Shown: positions 34,218 to 43,201, numbered from the stretch's first letter. The stretch is 64,000 nucleotides of DNA from Bacillota bacterium (GCA_023460035.1 JAEWRN010000012.1:1-64000), one strand, 5' to 3'. The notes: generated by a model from the sequence alone, not told the origin. Made by a program: numbers and translations.

Positions 34218-35063
34218 TCATCTCCCCTTTAATTTTTGGTCAATTGCCCTGAATTGATCTGAATCGCAAAAGCTGACGAGAGAAAGACGTTTTTGCGAAA
34301 GGCCAATCATAATAGAATCTTTTGCCTGTAAGGGTACATAGTCTTTGCCGTCTGTTGACAAGTAAGCCCCGCCGGCCCCGTGTTCAGACGTCGCTACCCG
34401 CAGCCGGCGCCCGGCTGAAAAGACCATGGGGGGGGTATTAAGGCTGTGGGCACAAATGGGCGTTACCAGAATACCGTCAATCTGCGCATCCAATATCGGC
34501 CCGCCGGCAGAGAGTGAATACGCGGTAGAGCCGGTAGGTGTCGAAAAAATAACACCGTCCCCGCGGTAACTGTTTACCAGCGTATCACCACAATAAATTT
34601 CAAAACGTATGGTGTTTGCACCCGCACTTTTGCTGATGACAATGTCGTTCAGTGCATCGCTTTGGTAGACCGTACTGCCTTGTACCTTGGTGCAAAGCAT
34701 ACTGCGATTATCCAGAGTATATTCGTTTTTGACCAGTTTCACAAGTAAATCAAGGTTGTTTTCTTCTACCGTTGCAAGAAACCCTACCCTGCCGATGTTA
34801 ATACCTAAAATAGGCTTGCCCATTACGGCGGCCCGGCCCGCCGCATGCAGCAAAGTACCGTCGCCGCCAATGGTCACAATAACATCGCACTGTTTGATTG
34901 CCGCATCCAAAACCTGCTGGGTTGCAACATCCATCGCTTCCTGCGGTACACCAGAGGATAACACCTGACATTCAGCCCCGGCAGAAAGCAAAATCTGCTT
35001 TGCACGCAACGCGCACTCCTGCGCCCGCTGTTTTGCAAAATTGACAAAAAGCAATACTTTCAT
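34218..35063 (-). CDS. nadK: NAD kinase
   Basis: 281 residues; phosphorylates NAD to NADP. The family motif GGDGT (VTIGGDGTLLHAAG), NIGRVGFLATVE, the NDIVISK segment and the glycine-rich TPTGSTAYSLSAGGP are present. It overlaps tlyA by ATGA and lies four bases from argR. Confidence 0.95.
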   Translation of the reverse strand: MKVLLFVNFAKQRAQECALRAKQILLSAGAECQVLSSGVPQEAMDVATQQVLDAAIKQCDVIVTIGGDGTLLHAAGRAAVMGKPILGINIGRVGFLATVEENNLDLLVKLVKNEYTLDNRSMLCTKVQGSTVYQSDALNDIVISKSAGANTIRFEIYCGDTLVNSYRGDGVIFSTPTGSTAYSLSAGGPILDAQIDGILVTPICAHSLNTPPMVFSAGRRLRVATSEHGAGGAYLSTDGKDYVPLQAKDSIMIGLSQKRLSLVSFCDSDQFRAIDQKLKGR

Positions 35064-35872
35064 TTGCCTGCCTCCGCAAGTGCTGTATGTGCCCGCTTTA
35101 CCGTGTCGTCGATATCCTGCGGCGTAATTTCGCTTCGCTGTGCCTCTTTGGTCACATACAGTAAAAATTCAATATTGCCCTCGGGCCCTTTGATAGGAGA
35201 AAACGATAGCCCTGCGGGACAAAACCCGTTTTCTTTTGCAAGGGCGATTGCTTTGGCAATTACTTCGCGGTGGGTCTCTGCCTCTTTTACAACACCTTTT
35301 TTGCCCACTTTTTCGCGCCCTGCTTCAAACTGTGGTTTTACCAAGCAGACCCCGGTGGCGTTTTCAGCCGTCAACTGGGCTGCAACCGGAAAGATGTGGC
35401 TCAAAGAGATAAAAGAGACATCAACGCTGAAAAAATCAATGCGGTCGGGTACTTTATCCTGCGTCAGATAGCGAATATTGGTTCTTTCCAGATTGACCAC
35501 CCGGTCGTCGCAGCGCAATTTCCATGCCAGTTGCCCATACCCCACATCAACGCAGTATACGCGTACCGCACCATTTTGCAACATGCAATCGGTAAACCCG
35601 CCGGTAGAAGCACCGATATCCATGCAAATTTTACCGTTTAAGTCCAGCGGAAATTCTTGAAACGCCTTTTCCAGTTTTAGGCCGCCCCGGCTGACATATT
35701 GCAGGTCATGGCCGCGCACTTCCACATTGGCACCATCCGGCACTAAAAAGCCAGCCTTATCCGCCTTTTGCTCATCGACAAAAACGATACCGGCCATAAT
35801 CAACGCCTTGGCACGCTCGCGGCTGGGCACGAGGTTGTGTTCTGTCAGATAAATATCCAGTCTGGTACCCAA
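35060..35872 (-). CDS. tlyA: TlyA-family rRNA 2'-O-methyltransferase
   Basis: 270 residues. An N-terminal S4-type RNA-binding domain (RLDIYLTEHNLVPSRERAKALI) joins an FtsJ-like SAM methyltransferase (MDIGASTGGFTDCMLQNGA, VYCVDVGYGQL). TlyA enzymes methylate 16S/23S rRNA and set capreomycin sensitivity in mycobacteria. TTG 35872 gives the standard family length and starts eight bases past the dxs stop; the longer frame overlaps dxs. Confidence 0.92.
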   Translation of the reverse strand: MGTRLDIYLTEHNLVPSRERAKALIMAGIVFVDEQKADKAGFLVPDGANVEVRGHDLQYVSRGGLKLEKAFQEFPLDLNGKICMDIGASTGGFTDCMLQNGAVRVYCVDVGYGQLAWKLRCDDRVVNLERTNIRYLTQDKVPDRIDFFSVDVSFISLSHIFPVAAQLTAENATGVCLVKPQFEAGREKVGKKGVVKEAETHREVIAKAIALAKENGFCPAGLSFSPIKGPEGNIEFLLYVTKEAQRSEITPQDIDDTVKRAHTALAEAGK

Positions 35873-35879
35873 TATTCCA

Positions 35880-37739
35880 TCACCCTTTAATCCATTCTGC
35901 AAGCGCCGCGCCGTCCAGCGCAAGCGCACGGCGAAGGTCGTTCACCGTTGCATGATCTATCTTCGTGGTGGGCACGCCGCGGTAAGCAAATTGCCCCTTG
36001 TAACGCTGTTTTTGCAATGCAAGGCCAAGGTGGGCACCAAACGAACTTACCTCTACCGCGTCCTCTGCCACAAATACGCGCTCGTATTGCAACAACTGCT
36101 GTACCAGTGTTTGGGGTATGGGGTTAAGTCGCACCACTTTATAAACATCCACCGCCAGCTTTTGCTGCTGCAATAACTGTGCGGCGGTAAGCAGCTCTTC
36201 GGTCATGGCGCCGTATGTGACAAGGGCTGTTTTAGCGCCCTTCGTAACCGAAAGACAGTCAAACGGCTGCCCGCTGCAAGCGATATTGGAAAGAGATTTA
36301 CTTTCGGCACCACGCGCATAACGAATGGCCCGCGGACCGACAGACTTTTCATTTAAAAGCTCCCGCATCCAATATCGCAGCTCGTTATAATTGCAGGGCG
36401 CATAAAGCGGCAGCATTTCAAATTGGCTGAAAAAGCCCACATCATAAATGCCCTGATGGGTTTCGCCATCCCCCGGCACCAGCCCCGCACGGTCAATCGC
36501 AAACAAAACATCGGCATTCTGAAGGTTCACGTCATGGATAAATTGGTCGTACCCGCGCTGTAAGAAGGTAGAGTACAAGGCAACCACCGGCCGCATGCCT
36601 TTAACAGCAAGCCCTGCGGCAAAGGTGATGGAATGTTGTTCTGCCATACCCACATCAAAAAAATGCGAACGCGATTGCTTTGCAAGGTAGTGCAGCCCGG
36701 TGGCATACTTCATTGCGGCAGTCACCCCGCAAATACGGCTATCTTGCAGCGCGCATTCCGCAAGGGTGAGACCCATCACCTCAGAGAATGAATCACTCAT
36801 CTGCCCGTCCGGGTCTGGCACGTTGTGGGTATCAAAAGCCCCTACCCCGTGAAACGCCCCGGGGTTTTGCTCTGCCGGCGTAAAGCCCTTGCCTTTCACA
36901 GTGACAGCATGGATGAACACCGGACATTCATAGTCTTTACTGCTGGATAGTGCCGCAAGAAGGTCATCCATATTATGACCATCCAGCGGGCCAAGGTATT
37001 GAAACCCCATCTGCTCAAAAAAAGTAGAATTATAAATACTGCGCCGCAACGCAGATTTTGAAAACACAATGGCTTCTTTAATGTATTTGCCAATGACCGG
37101 GGTTTTATCCAAAACGCTTTCAGTGCGCTGTTTGGCGTTGTGGTAAGACGGGCTGGTACGCAGGTTCGTCAAATAGCGTGAAACGGCACCCACATTTTTG
37201 GAAATTGACATTTTGTTGTCGTTTAGAATTACAACGAGGTTATCCAGCGTATCAATGTTGTTCATGCCCTCATACACCATGCCGCCGGTAAAAGCACCAT
37301 CGCCAATAATGGCAATTACGGTGCCGGGTTCTTTTTTCAGCTTTTTCGCCCGGGCAATGCCAATTGCGGCAGACAGGGCGGTATTGCCATGGCCCGCAAT
37401 AAAGGCATCGTGTACGCTTTCTTCGCGGTTTGGGAAGCCGGAAAGGCCGCCCGCCTGCCGCAAAGAGCCAAAAAATGGTGCGCGGCCCGTTAATATTTTA
37501 TGCGTATAGCACTGGTGCCCCACGTCAAACACCAATTCGTCAATTGGCGTGCAAAACACCCTGTGCAGTGCAACCGTAAGCTCTACCGTGCCAAGGTTAG
37601 AAGAAAGGTGCCCCCCTGTTTTAGATACATGCTCTACCAAAAAAGTGCGAATTTCTGCGCACAAGGTATCCAGCTGATCCTCGGGGACTTCTTTTAGCTC
37701 TATCTGTCCGGATATGATCTTATCCAGAAAATCCGACAT
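35880..37739 (-). CDS. dxs: 1-deoxy-D-xylulose-5-phosphate synthase
   Basis: 619 residues; first step of the non-mevalonate isoprenoid pathway, thiamine-diphosphate dependent. The TPP motif GDGAFTGGMVYEGMNN, the catalytic region KTGGHLSSNLG, VGMAEQHSITFAAG and DRAGLVPGDGETHQG are clear. ATG 37739 (MSDFLDKI) has a nearby GGAAAGAG; ATG 37760 overlaps the previous stop by ATGA but has no clear SD. It works with ispA in the same operon. Confidence 0.96.
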   Translation of the reverse strand: MSDFLDKIISGQIELKEVPEDQLDTLCAEIRTFLVEHVSKTGGHLSSNLGTVELTVALHRVFCTPIDELVFDVGHQCYTHKILTGRAPFFGSLRQAGGLSGFPNREESVHDAFIAGHGNTALSAAIGIARAKKLKKEPGTVIAIIGDGAFTGGMVYEGMNNIDTLDNLVVILNDNKMSISKNVGAVSRYLTNLRTSPSYHNAKQRTESVLDKTPVIGKYIKEAIVFSKSALRRSIYNSTFFEQMGFQYLGPLDGHNMDDLLAALSSSKDYECPVFIHAVTVKGKGFTPAEQNPGAFHGVGAFDTHNVPDPDGQMSDSFSEVMGLTLAECALQDSRICGVTAAMKYATGLHYLAKQSRSHFFDVGMAEQHSITFAAGLAVKGMRPVVALYSTFLQRGYDQFIHDVNLQNADVLFAIDRAGLVPGDGETHQGIYDVGFFSQFEMLPLYAPCNYNELRYWMRELLNEKSVGPRAIRYARGAESKSLSNIACSGQPFDCLSVTKGAKTALVTYGAMTEELLTAAQLLQQQKLAVDVYKVVRLNPIPQTLVQQLLQYERVFVAEDAVEVSSFGAHLGLALQKQRYKGQFAYRGVPTTKIDHATVNDLRRALALDGAALAEWIKG

Positions 37740-37756
37740 TCTCTTTCCAACTCCTG

Positions 37757-38230
37757 TCATGTAACCGGGAAAACCATGGCAATTAAAATGCCAAGTAAAG
37801 CACCGCTAAGTACTTCAAGCGGGGTATGCCCCACCTTTTCTTTTAACCGCTTGCCTTTTTCGCGCAGGCGGTTAAACCCCTCGTCATCTTCATCCATCCA
37901 GTCGTCTACAAGGCGGTTCAGCACTTTTGCCTGCTCACCGGCAGCACGCCTTACCCCCATTGCATCATACATTACAATCGCTGCCAAAATAAAGGAAAAA
38001 GCAAAAAACGGGGATGAAACGCCAAATTTGCGCACAGTCGCGATGGTCATGGAGCAAACCAGCGCAGAATGTGCACTGGGCATGCCCCCGGCCCCAAACA
38101 ACCGTTCAAAATTCACTTTTCCGGCCATAATAAAATCAATAATTGTTTTGCAGATCTGCGCGGCAAGCCACGAAAGCAATGCCACATACAAAATATAATT
38201 GCAGGTCAGAAACCTTGTAATTCTCTCCAT
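37757..38230 (-). CDS. divergent PAP2 family membrane protein
   Basis: 157 residues, several membrane segments, with the DUF212 signatures GGMPSAHSALVCSM and DAMGVRRAAGEQAKVLNRL. The SAH triad resembles the PAP2 phosphatase motif but the rest of the active site is altered. Placed between ispA and dxs, a role with prenyl diphosphates is tempting but unproven. Confidence 0.85.
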   Translation of the reverse strand: MERITRFLTCNYILYVALLSWLAAQICKTIIDFIMAGKVNFERLFGAGGMPSAHSALVCSMTIATVRKFGVSSPFFAFSFILAAIVMYDAMGVRRAAGEQAKVLNRLVDDWMDEDDEGFNRLREKGKRLKEKVGHTPLEVLSGALLGILIAMVFPVT

Positions 38231-38253
38231 CCTTCTTCCCCCTCACACCACCA

Positions 38254-39135
38254 TCAGCTGCTTCTTGCAACAAGCAAGGTTGCAAGCTGAACCAGAAAAT
38301 CTGCTCTTTCCCCATAAACAAGGGAAAGCCGCTCGCAAGCTTCCTGTGTCAACCGCTGTGCCTGCTGCATTGCGGCTTCTGGCCCCTTTAGTGTAGCGAA
38401 AGTCACTTTACCGGCAAGGGCATCTTCACCCGCCGGTTTGCCAAGCTGTTGCGTTGTGCCCACCATGTCCAGCACATCATCCACAATTTGAAATACCAGC
38501 CCAATAGTACGGGTATAGGCTTCACATTCCTGTTCATCCCTTGGGGTATCCACCGATGCAAGAACCCCCAGCATCCCGGCCGCACGGATCAGCGCGCCGG
38601 TTTTATAGGAGTGCAGCCGTGTCAGTTCGTTTTCAGTCGGCTGTTTCCCCTCAAACGCAAGGTCAAGCTCCTGCCCAAACACCATACCCTCGCCACCAGC
38701 CGCCCCCGCAAGGCAGCTTACGGCTTTCACCTGTTGTACAGGCTGCAATTCAACGGCGCAAAGCACGTCAAACGCAGCAGTTAATAGTGCGTCACCGGCC
38801 AAAAGCGCGGTGGATTCGCCAAATTTTTTATGACAAGACTGTTTGCCCCTGCGCATATCCGCATTATCCATACAGGGTAAATCATCGTGAATTAAAGAGT
38901 AACAGTGCAGCATTTCTACTGCGGCACCAAACCCGGCAGCCGCTTTCAGGTCGCCGCCCAGCATCTCACAAAAGGCAAGTGTCAATACGCCGCGCACCCG
39001 TTTGCCGCCGCCGAGCAGGCTGTACCGCGCTGCCTGCCCTACAGCGGAATCTGCTGCAAAAACACGGTCACATTCGCCAATAAGACGGTTTTCCAGCAGC
39101 GTCATGTAGCGTTTGTACTGGTCCTCATACTTCAT
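38254..39135 (-). CDS. ispA: farnesyl diphosphate synthase
   Basis: 293 residues; trans-prenyl synthase with both aspartate-rich motifs, LIHDDLPCMDNADMRRG and VFQIVDDVLDM, plus GGKRVRGVL near the N-terminus. Condenses IPP with allylic diphosphates. ATG 39135 overlaps the end of xseB by 11 bp; the longer frame from 39246 lies inside xseB and is rejected. Confidence 0.95.
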   Translation of the reverse strand: MKYEDQYKRYMTLLENRLIGECDRVFAADSAVGQAARYSLLGGGKRVRGVLTLAFCEMLGGDLKAAAGFGAAVEMLHCYSLIHDDLPCMDNADMRRGKQSCHKKFGESTALLAGDALLTAAFDVLCAVELQPVQQVKAVSCLAGAAGGEGMVFGQELDLAFEGKQPTENELTRLHSYKTGALIRAAGMLGVLASVDTPRDEQECEAYTRTIGLVFQIVDDVLDMVGTTQQLGKPAGEDALAGKVTFATLKGPEAAMQQAQRLTQEACERLSLVYGERADFLVQLATLLVARSS

Positions 39136-39349
39136 CTTCTGCAACCCCCTCTTGTGGGGCCATCGTTTTTGTGATTTCCGCCACGCGCACCTTGGCATTT
39201 TGCAATACAGCCGAGCACGCGGCAATTTTTTCTGCGGCACCCGCATATAAGTTCAGCGCGTCTTCAAGCGGGGTCTCTTCATCTGAAAGCTGGTCTACGG
39301 TTTGGCCCAGCTCTTCAAGCATTTCTTCAAAGCTTTGTTTCTTTTTCAT
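39125..39349 (-). CDS. xseB: exodeoxyribonuclease VII small subunit
   Basis: 74 residues. The family helical core FEEMLEELGQTVDQLSDEE and PLEDALNLYAGAAE is present. It forms exonuclease VII with XseA, whose gene it overlaps by 23 bp. Confidence 0.93.
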   Translation of the reverse strand: MKKKQSFEEMLEELGQTVDQLSDEETPLEDALNLYAGAAEKIAACSAVLQNAKVRVAEITKTMAPQEGVAEDEV

Positions 39350-40556
39350 CGGTGGCGCTCCCCCCTGTGACCTGTGTTACCTTGCACTCGGCGTTGAAGG
39401 TACGAAATACGAGGTTCAATTTATCCCCGGCAGCCAAATCTTTTGGTTGTTTTACAGTATGCCCCTGTTTTAACGCCACGCAATAACCGCGCGCCATTGT
39501 GTGGTAAGGGCTAAGGGAATCCGTTAGCGCTGCTGCCTGCGCAAGCTGCATTTCTTTGGTTTGCAGCTTATGGCCAATGTGTGCGGTGCAGGCCCCTTTC
39601 AGCTGCTGCAGGTTTGCTGCAGCGGCATCCAGCCGCCGCTGCAGACCCGTGCGCGTAATATTGTATAAAATCGCATTATATTCATTATAACACATTCGCA
39701 GCCGCTGCAACATAAGGCTTTGCGTTTTTTGCGCCGTGCCGCGCAGCGCGAACTTTACCGCGTCTTGGTCCGGCAGCACCAGTTCAGCTGCGGCAGTGGG
39801 GGTTGCGGCGCGCAAATCGGCAACAAAATCAAGGATTGTATAATCTACTTCATGGCCCACCGCGCTGACCACCGGCACGCTGCTGCGGCAAACGGCCCGC
39901 GCCAGCTTTTCCCCGTTAAACACCCACAAATCTTCACGCGAGCCACCGCCGCGGGCGATGATGATGACATCAACAAGGCGACTCTGTTCCAGTAGCTGCA
40001 AGGCGGCCACCAGCTCGTCCTCCGCCTCTTTACCCTGTACCCCGGCATGGCTAAGTAAAAATTCGGCTGCGGGCCAGCGGCGCTGTGCAACGGACAAAAT
40101 GTCCTGCAATGCCGCCCCGCTTTTAGAGGTGACAAGCCCAACCCTCCTTGGAAAGGTCGGCAGCGGCCGCTTTCGCTCTGGCGAAAACAGGCCCTCCGCT
40201 TCCAACTTTGCTTTTAATTGCTCAAACGCAAGCTGGGCCGCGCCTTGGCCGTCTGGGAACAAGGTATCCACATAAATCTGAAAAGCACCGTCCCGCTCGT
40301 ACAAGGTGACCTTACCCCGCACAATAACACGCATGCCGTTTTGCGGCTCAAACGAAAGCTTTGACGCATTGCCGCGAAACATCACGGCTTTTACCGAGCA
40401 GTTTTCATCCTTGAGTGAAAAATAAAAATGCCCGCTGCGGTGGTGCACAAAGTTTTGCACTTCACCGCGCAGCGCAAGGCCAGACAATACTGCATCACTT
40501 TCCAGCAGTGAGCGCACATAGCGGTTGAGCGCAGTTACCGAAATAATTTCAGCCAT
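39327..40556 (-). CDS. xseA: exodeoxyribonuclease VII large subunit
   Basis: 409 residues. N-terminal OB fold (SVTALNRYVRSLLESD, LALRGEVQNFVHHRSGHFYF) and the catalytic domain with GLVTSKSGAALQD, IIARGGGSREDLW and GHEVDYTILDFVADLRAATPTAAAE. It degrades single-stranded DNA. ATG 40556 has GGGAGG five bases upstream and overlaps the preceding gene by eight bases. Confidence 0.95.
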   Translation of the reverse strand: MAEIISVTALNRYVRSLLESDAVLSGLALRGEVQNFVHHRSGHFYFSLKDENCSVKAVMFRGNASKLSFEPQNGMRVIVRGKVTLYERDGAFQIYVDTLFPDGQGAAQLAFEQLKAKLEAEGLFSPERKRPLPTFPRRVGLVTSKSGAALQDILSVAQRRWPAAEFLLSHAGVQGKEAEDELVAALQLLEQSRLVDVIIIARGGGSREDLWVFNGEKLARAVCRSSVPVVSAVGHEVDYTILDFVADLRAATPTAAAELVLPDQDAVKFALRGTAQKTQSLMLQRLRMCYNEYNAILYNITRTGLQRRLDAAAANLQQLKGACTAHIGHKLQTKEMQLAQAAALTDSLSPYHTMARGYCVALKQGHTVKQPKDLAAGDKLNLVFRTFNAECKVTQVTGGSATDEKETKL

Positions 40557-41478
40557 TGCAGCCTCCCAATGCGGCAAGTAATGCAACGCCCGCCGCATTA
40601 TCTGAAGAAAATTTGCCGGGCACAAACCGCACGCCGGGCAATTTGACCGTGACATAATTTTGAATTAAATCACTGCTCATCACCCCACCGGCGCACACGC
40701 AGGGCACGCCGGGGTATTGAGACTGTGCAAATTGCAACATGCGCACCACAGTTTCGGCCACGCATAAAAGGCAATACTTTGCCGTATAAGCGGGCGTTTT
40801 ACCTTGCCTTAGCAACGCCTCACACTGGTTTTGCAGCCCGGAAAGGCTGCAATCAGCACCCTTTACGCTGACTTTTGGGGTAACGGGCTCGCCGCAGGTC
40901 GCGGCAAGCGCGCTGACTGCCTCCCCTGCAGGGAACCCAAACCCCAACAACACGCCAAGCCGGTCAACTGCTTGCCCTGCATACAAATCCTGCGAAGAAC
41001 CAACCGTTTTTTCTACCTGTAATTGATTGACCAGCAAAAGGTCGGTAGTGCCGCCAGAAATATGAAAAACGAGTACCCTGCTGCCGTATAAATCACCGCC
41101 GGCCGCATAAAGTGCCGCGGCAATATGGCCCTGCTGGTGGGTCGTCTCATAAAGAGGGATACCAAGCGCCACATGCAGTGCAACGGCAACGCCGCGCCCT
41201 GCAAGAAAACAAGGCATATAGGAGCCTTCCGCCGGGCGGGGTTTCACCGAAACACCGACAGCAGAAAGCTCCTTTAAATTGACCTGTTCAGAAAGTTGTT
41301 CCATCAGCAGCGGCAGCGCTGTTGTGTGGTGAAATACTGCATCGCTTTGGCGCAGGCCAAGCTGGCCTGGTTTGACAGGCAAAAACTGTTTTTGCATCAC
41401 CGGAAATCGCGCCGTGACCGTGTCGTACACAGCAAGAGAGGTTGCATAATTGCTGGTGTCGAGCCCCAACGTCAGCAT
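40549..41478 (-). CDS. TsaD/Gcp-like (M22) paralogue
   Basis: 309 residues of the ASKHA-fold Kae1/TsaD superfamily. LGLDTSNYATSLAVYD opens it, THQQGHIAAALY supplies two metal-ligand histidines, FHISGGTTDLLLV is the phosphate loop, and SSDNAAGVALL holds the C-terminal Asp. It is shorter than genuine TsaD (about 335-340) and has HQQGH for HMEGH, so it is likelier a Clostridia-specific paralogue than the t6A enzyme. It overlaps nusB and xseA, so it is part of the same translation-coupled operon. Confidence 0.8.
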   Translation of the reverse strand: MLTLGLDTSNYATSLAVYDTVTARFPVMQKQFLPVKPGQLGLRQSDAVFHHTTALPLLMEQLSEQVNLKELSAVGVSVKPRPAEGSYMPCFLAGRGVAVALHVALGIPLYETTHQQGHIAAALYAAGGDLYGSRVLVFHISGGTTDLLLVNQLQVEKTVGSSQDLYAGQAVDRLGVLLGFGFPAGEAVSALAATCGEPVTPKVSVKGADCSLSGLQNQCEALLRQGKTPAYTAKYCLLCVAETVVRMLQFAQSQYPGVPCVCAGGVMSSDLIQNYVTVKLPGVRFVPGKFSSDNAAGVALLAALGGCNG

Positions 41479-41996
41479 GTGGAATCGCTTTCCGGCTCGC
41501 CCTCCGGCGCATCGGTCGGCTCACTTTCCTGATTCTCCGCGGCATCTTCTTCAGTGGCGGCCAACGGGACACTTTCCAGCTCCTCTTCAGGCAGCAACCC
41601 GGCGCGTTCGCGCGCAAGAGAACCCAAGACACCGTTGACAAACTGATAATCGTCTTCGCCGCCGAACTTTTTCACCAGTTCGACCGCCTCGTTGATTACG
41701 ACACTGTCCATATCCTCTTCATCGCCAAAAAACATTTCAGTGACAGCCAGCTCCAGCGCGACAAGGCACACACGGGGGATGCGGTTCATTTTCCAATTTT
41801 TCAGCTTGGGCTCAATCAGCTGATCGGCCTCTTCACGGTGCAGCACAAAGCCGGTGAGCAGCTTTTCGCCGAATTCATCGACCTCCTGCTCATTTTCAAT
41901 ACGGGAGGTGTCGATAATCTCCTGCATGCTGCCCGGCTGAAAGGACTCTTGAAAGGCGGCGACAAATGCATTTTCCCGGGCGGTACGTCTTTTCAT
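41472..41996 (-). CDS. nusB: transcription antitermination factor NusB
   Basis: 174 residues. All-helical NusB core: RRTARENAFVAAFQE, RIPRVCLVALELAVTEM and INEAVELVKKFGGEDDYQFVNGVLG. It binds boxA RNA with NusE in rRNA antitermination. After about residue 140 comes an acidic tail rich in Glu, Asp, Ser and Pro, which most NusB proteins lack. AGAGG lies seven bases before the ATG. Confidence 0.94.
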   Translation of the reverse strand: MKRRTARENAFVAAFQESFQPGSMQEIIDTSRIENEQEVDEFGEKLLTGFVLHREEADQLIEPKLKNWKMNRIPRVCLVALELAVTEMFFGDEEDMDSVVINEAVELVKKFGGEDDYQFVNGVLGSLARERAGLLPEEELESVPLAATEEDAAENQESEPTDAPEGEPESDSTC

Positions 41997-42106
41997 GGAA
42001 TAACCTCTTTACTCTAAATTCAATGTACAACACTTCGCTGTGCGGCGAAACAAATAAAACAGAACACGAAAAATAGCCGCAGGGCGGCTATTGAATGTTG
42101 CAAAAA

Positions 42107-42484
42107 TCAGGCTTCTGCTTCCGGTGCGGACTGAGTGACCGAAACACCGGCAACAATTACATTGACCTTGGATACTGTGATGCCGGTCATGTTTTGCACA
42201 GCCGCTTTTACGTTCTTTTGCAGCGCTTCGCTGACAGCGGGGATACGGTAACCGTACTGCACTAAAATGCTGACCGTAATTTCGGCAACCTCTTCTGTCA
42301 GTTCAACATCAACCGGTTTTTCTTGAAGGTTCATTTTTGCAAAGATACCCCTTACCGGTGAGTTTCCACTCGATACCGCGCGCACCCCTTCTGTCTCCTG
42401 CGCGGCAAGGCGAGTGATTTTTGCAATCACTTCTACTGAGATCTGAAGGCTGCCGCCAACCATATCGGAATTTTTAATTTCCAC
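42107..42484 (-). CDS. Asp23/Gls24 envelope stress protein
   Basis: 125 residues with the Asp23 fold signature: ISVEVIAKITRLAAQETEGVRAVSSG, VDVELTEEVAEITVSILVQYG and a C-terminal helix ending NMTGITVSKVNVIVAGV. The B. subtilis neighbour of nusB, yqhY, is the equivalent. GTG 42484 is the start, with AAGGAG eight bases upstream. It heads the operon through recN and has a palindrome around its promoter -10. Confidence 0.88.
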   Translation of the reverse strand: MEIKNSDMVGGSLQISVEVIAKITRLAAQETEGVRAVSSGNSPVRGIFAKMNLQEKPVDVELTEEVAEITVSILVQYGYRIPAVSEALQKNVKAAVQNMTGITVSKVNVIVAGVSVTQSAPEAEA

Positions 42485-42550
42485 AAAGATCACTCCTTTT
42501 ATATGACAGCCGGGGCAAATACAAACCGGCTAAACACAACATGGCATTGC

Positions 42551-42593
42551 GTAAATACAGGGTTATTATACCATGTATTTACGGCCTGCGCAA
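42551..42593 (-). promoter_or_regulatory. promoter of the asp23-recN operon with flanking inverted repeat
   Basis: Minus-strand -10 TATAAT (42570-42565, extended TGG) and weak -35 TTGCGC (42593-42588) are 17 bp apart. The perfect 9-bp repeat GTAAATACA (42551-42559) and TGTATTTAC (42574-42582) brackets the -10 box, an ideal place for a repressor. I do not recognise the site. Confidence 0.6.
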
Positions 42594-42694
42594 CAAGCCT
42601 AGCGCCGGTGCCAACACTGCAAACAGATAGCATACAACTTATGCCAGCAAGGGCGTCGCGCGCAAACACACACTTGTTGCAAAGTTGCTTTAAG

Positions 42695-42727
42695 GCAAAA
42701 AAAATCAGCGGTAAAGTTACCGCTGAT
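42695..42727 (-). terminator. terminator of the tRNA cluster
   Basis: ATCAGCGGTA pairs with TACCGCTGAT over a small loop; on the minus strand a run of about eight U residues follows. Confidence 0.85.
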
Positions 42728-42734
42728 CTCTTTT

Positions 42735-42810
42735 TGGTGCCTCCGGGCGGAATCGAACCACCGACACGGGGATTTTCAGTCCCCTGCTCTACCGACTGAG
42801 CTACAGAGGC
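42735..42810 (-). tRNA. tRNA-Phe (GAA)
   Basis: 76 nt with encoded CCA. The anticodon loop CTGAAAA gives GAA. Acceptor stem GCCTCTG/CGGAGGC (one G-U pair) and the T-loop GGTTCGATTCC are intact. Last of four tRNAs in the transcript. Confidence 0.96.
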
Positions 42811-42813
42811 AAA

Positions 42814-42890
42814 TGGCGACCCGGATGAGGCTCGAACTCACGACCTCTAGCGTGACAGGCTAGCGTTCTAACCAACTGAACTACCGGGCC
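42814..42890 (-). tRNA. tRNA-Asp (GTC)
   Basis: 77 nt with CCA. Anticodon GTC lies in the loop of GCTAGCCTGTCACGCTAG; acceptor GGCCCGG pairs with CCGGGTC (one G-U). Separated by three bases from tRNA-Phe. Confidence 0.96.
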
Positions 42891-42895
42891 AACTC

Positions 42896-42971
42896 TGGTG
42901 GGAACAACAGGGCTCGAACCTGTGACCCCCTGCTTGTAAGGCAGGTGCTCTCCCAGCTGAGCTATGCTCCC
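42896..42971 (-). tRNA. tRNA-Val (TAC)
   Basis: 76 nt with CCA. The anticodon loop CTTACAA gives TAC; acceptor GGGAGCA pairs with TGTTCCC (one G-U). Confidence 0.96.
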
Positions 42972-43048
42972 GCACCCATTAAGTACACTATCACAATTGA
43001 CGGTGCAAGTCAACCGGGATATTTAGAGCTTGCCGACCTTACCGGCAA

Positions 43049-43124
43049 TGGAGCGGCTTACGAGGCTCGAACTCGCTACCTCCACCTTGGCAAGGTGGCG
43101 CTCTACCAGATGAGCTAAAGCCGC
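43049..43124 (-). tRNA. tRNA-Gly (GCC)
   Basis: 76 nt. The anticodon loop TTGCCAA gives GCC; acceptor GCGGCTT pairs with AAGCCGC; the 3' end reads TCCA. First gene of the cluster, just after a consensus promoter. Confidence 0.96.
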
Positions 43125-43172
43125 AAATCTTTTGTCTTGGGTTTGTTTGACTGACCCGAGGCGACGAAATTT

Positions 43173-43201
43173 ATTTTACAACAAAACCGGTTAAGTGTCA
43201 A
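43173..43201 (-). promoter_or_regulatory. promoter of the tRNA cluster
   Basis: Minus-strand -35 TTGACA (43201-43196) and -10 TAAAAT (43178-43173) are 17 bp apart. Confidence 0.75.

Noticed and set aside
38541..39083. 180-codon plus-strand ORF
   Set aside because: Antisense to ispA, Arg/Pro/His-rich, no ribosome site.
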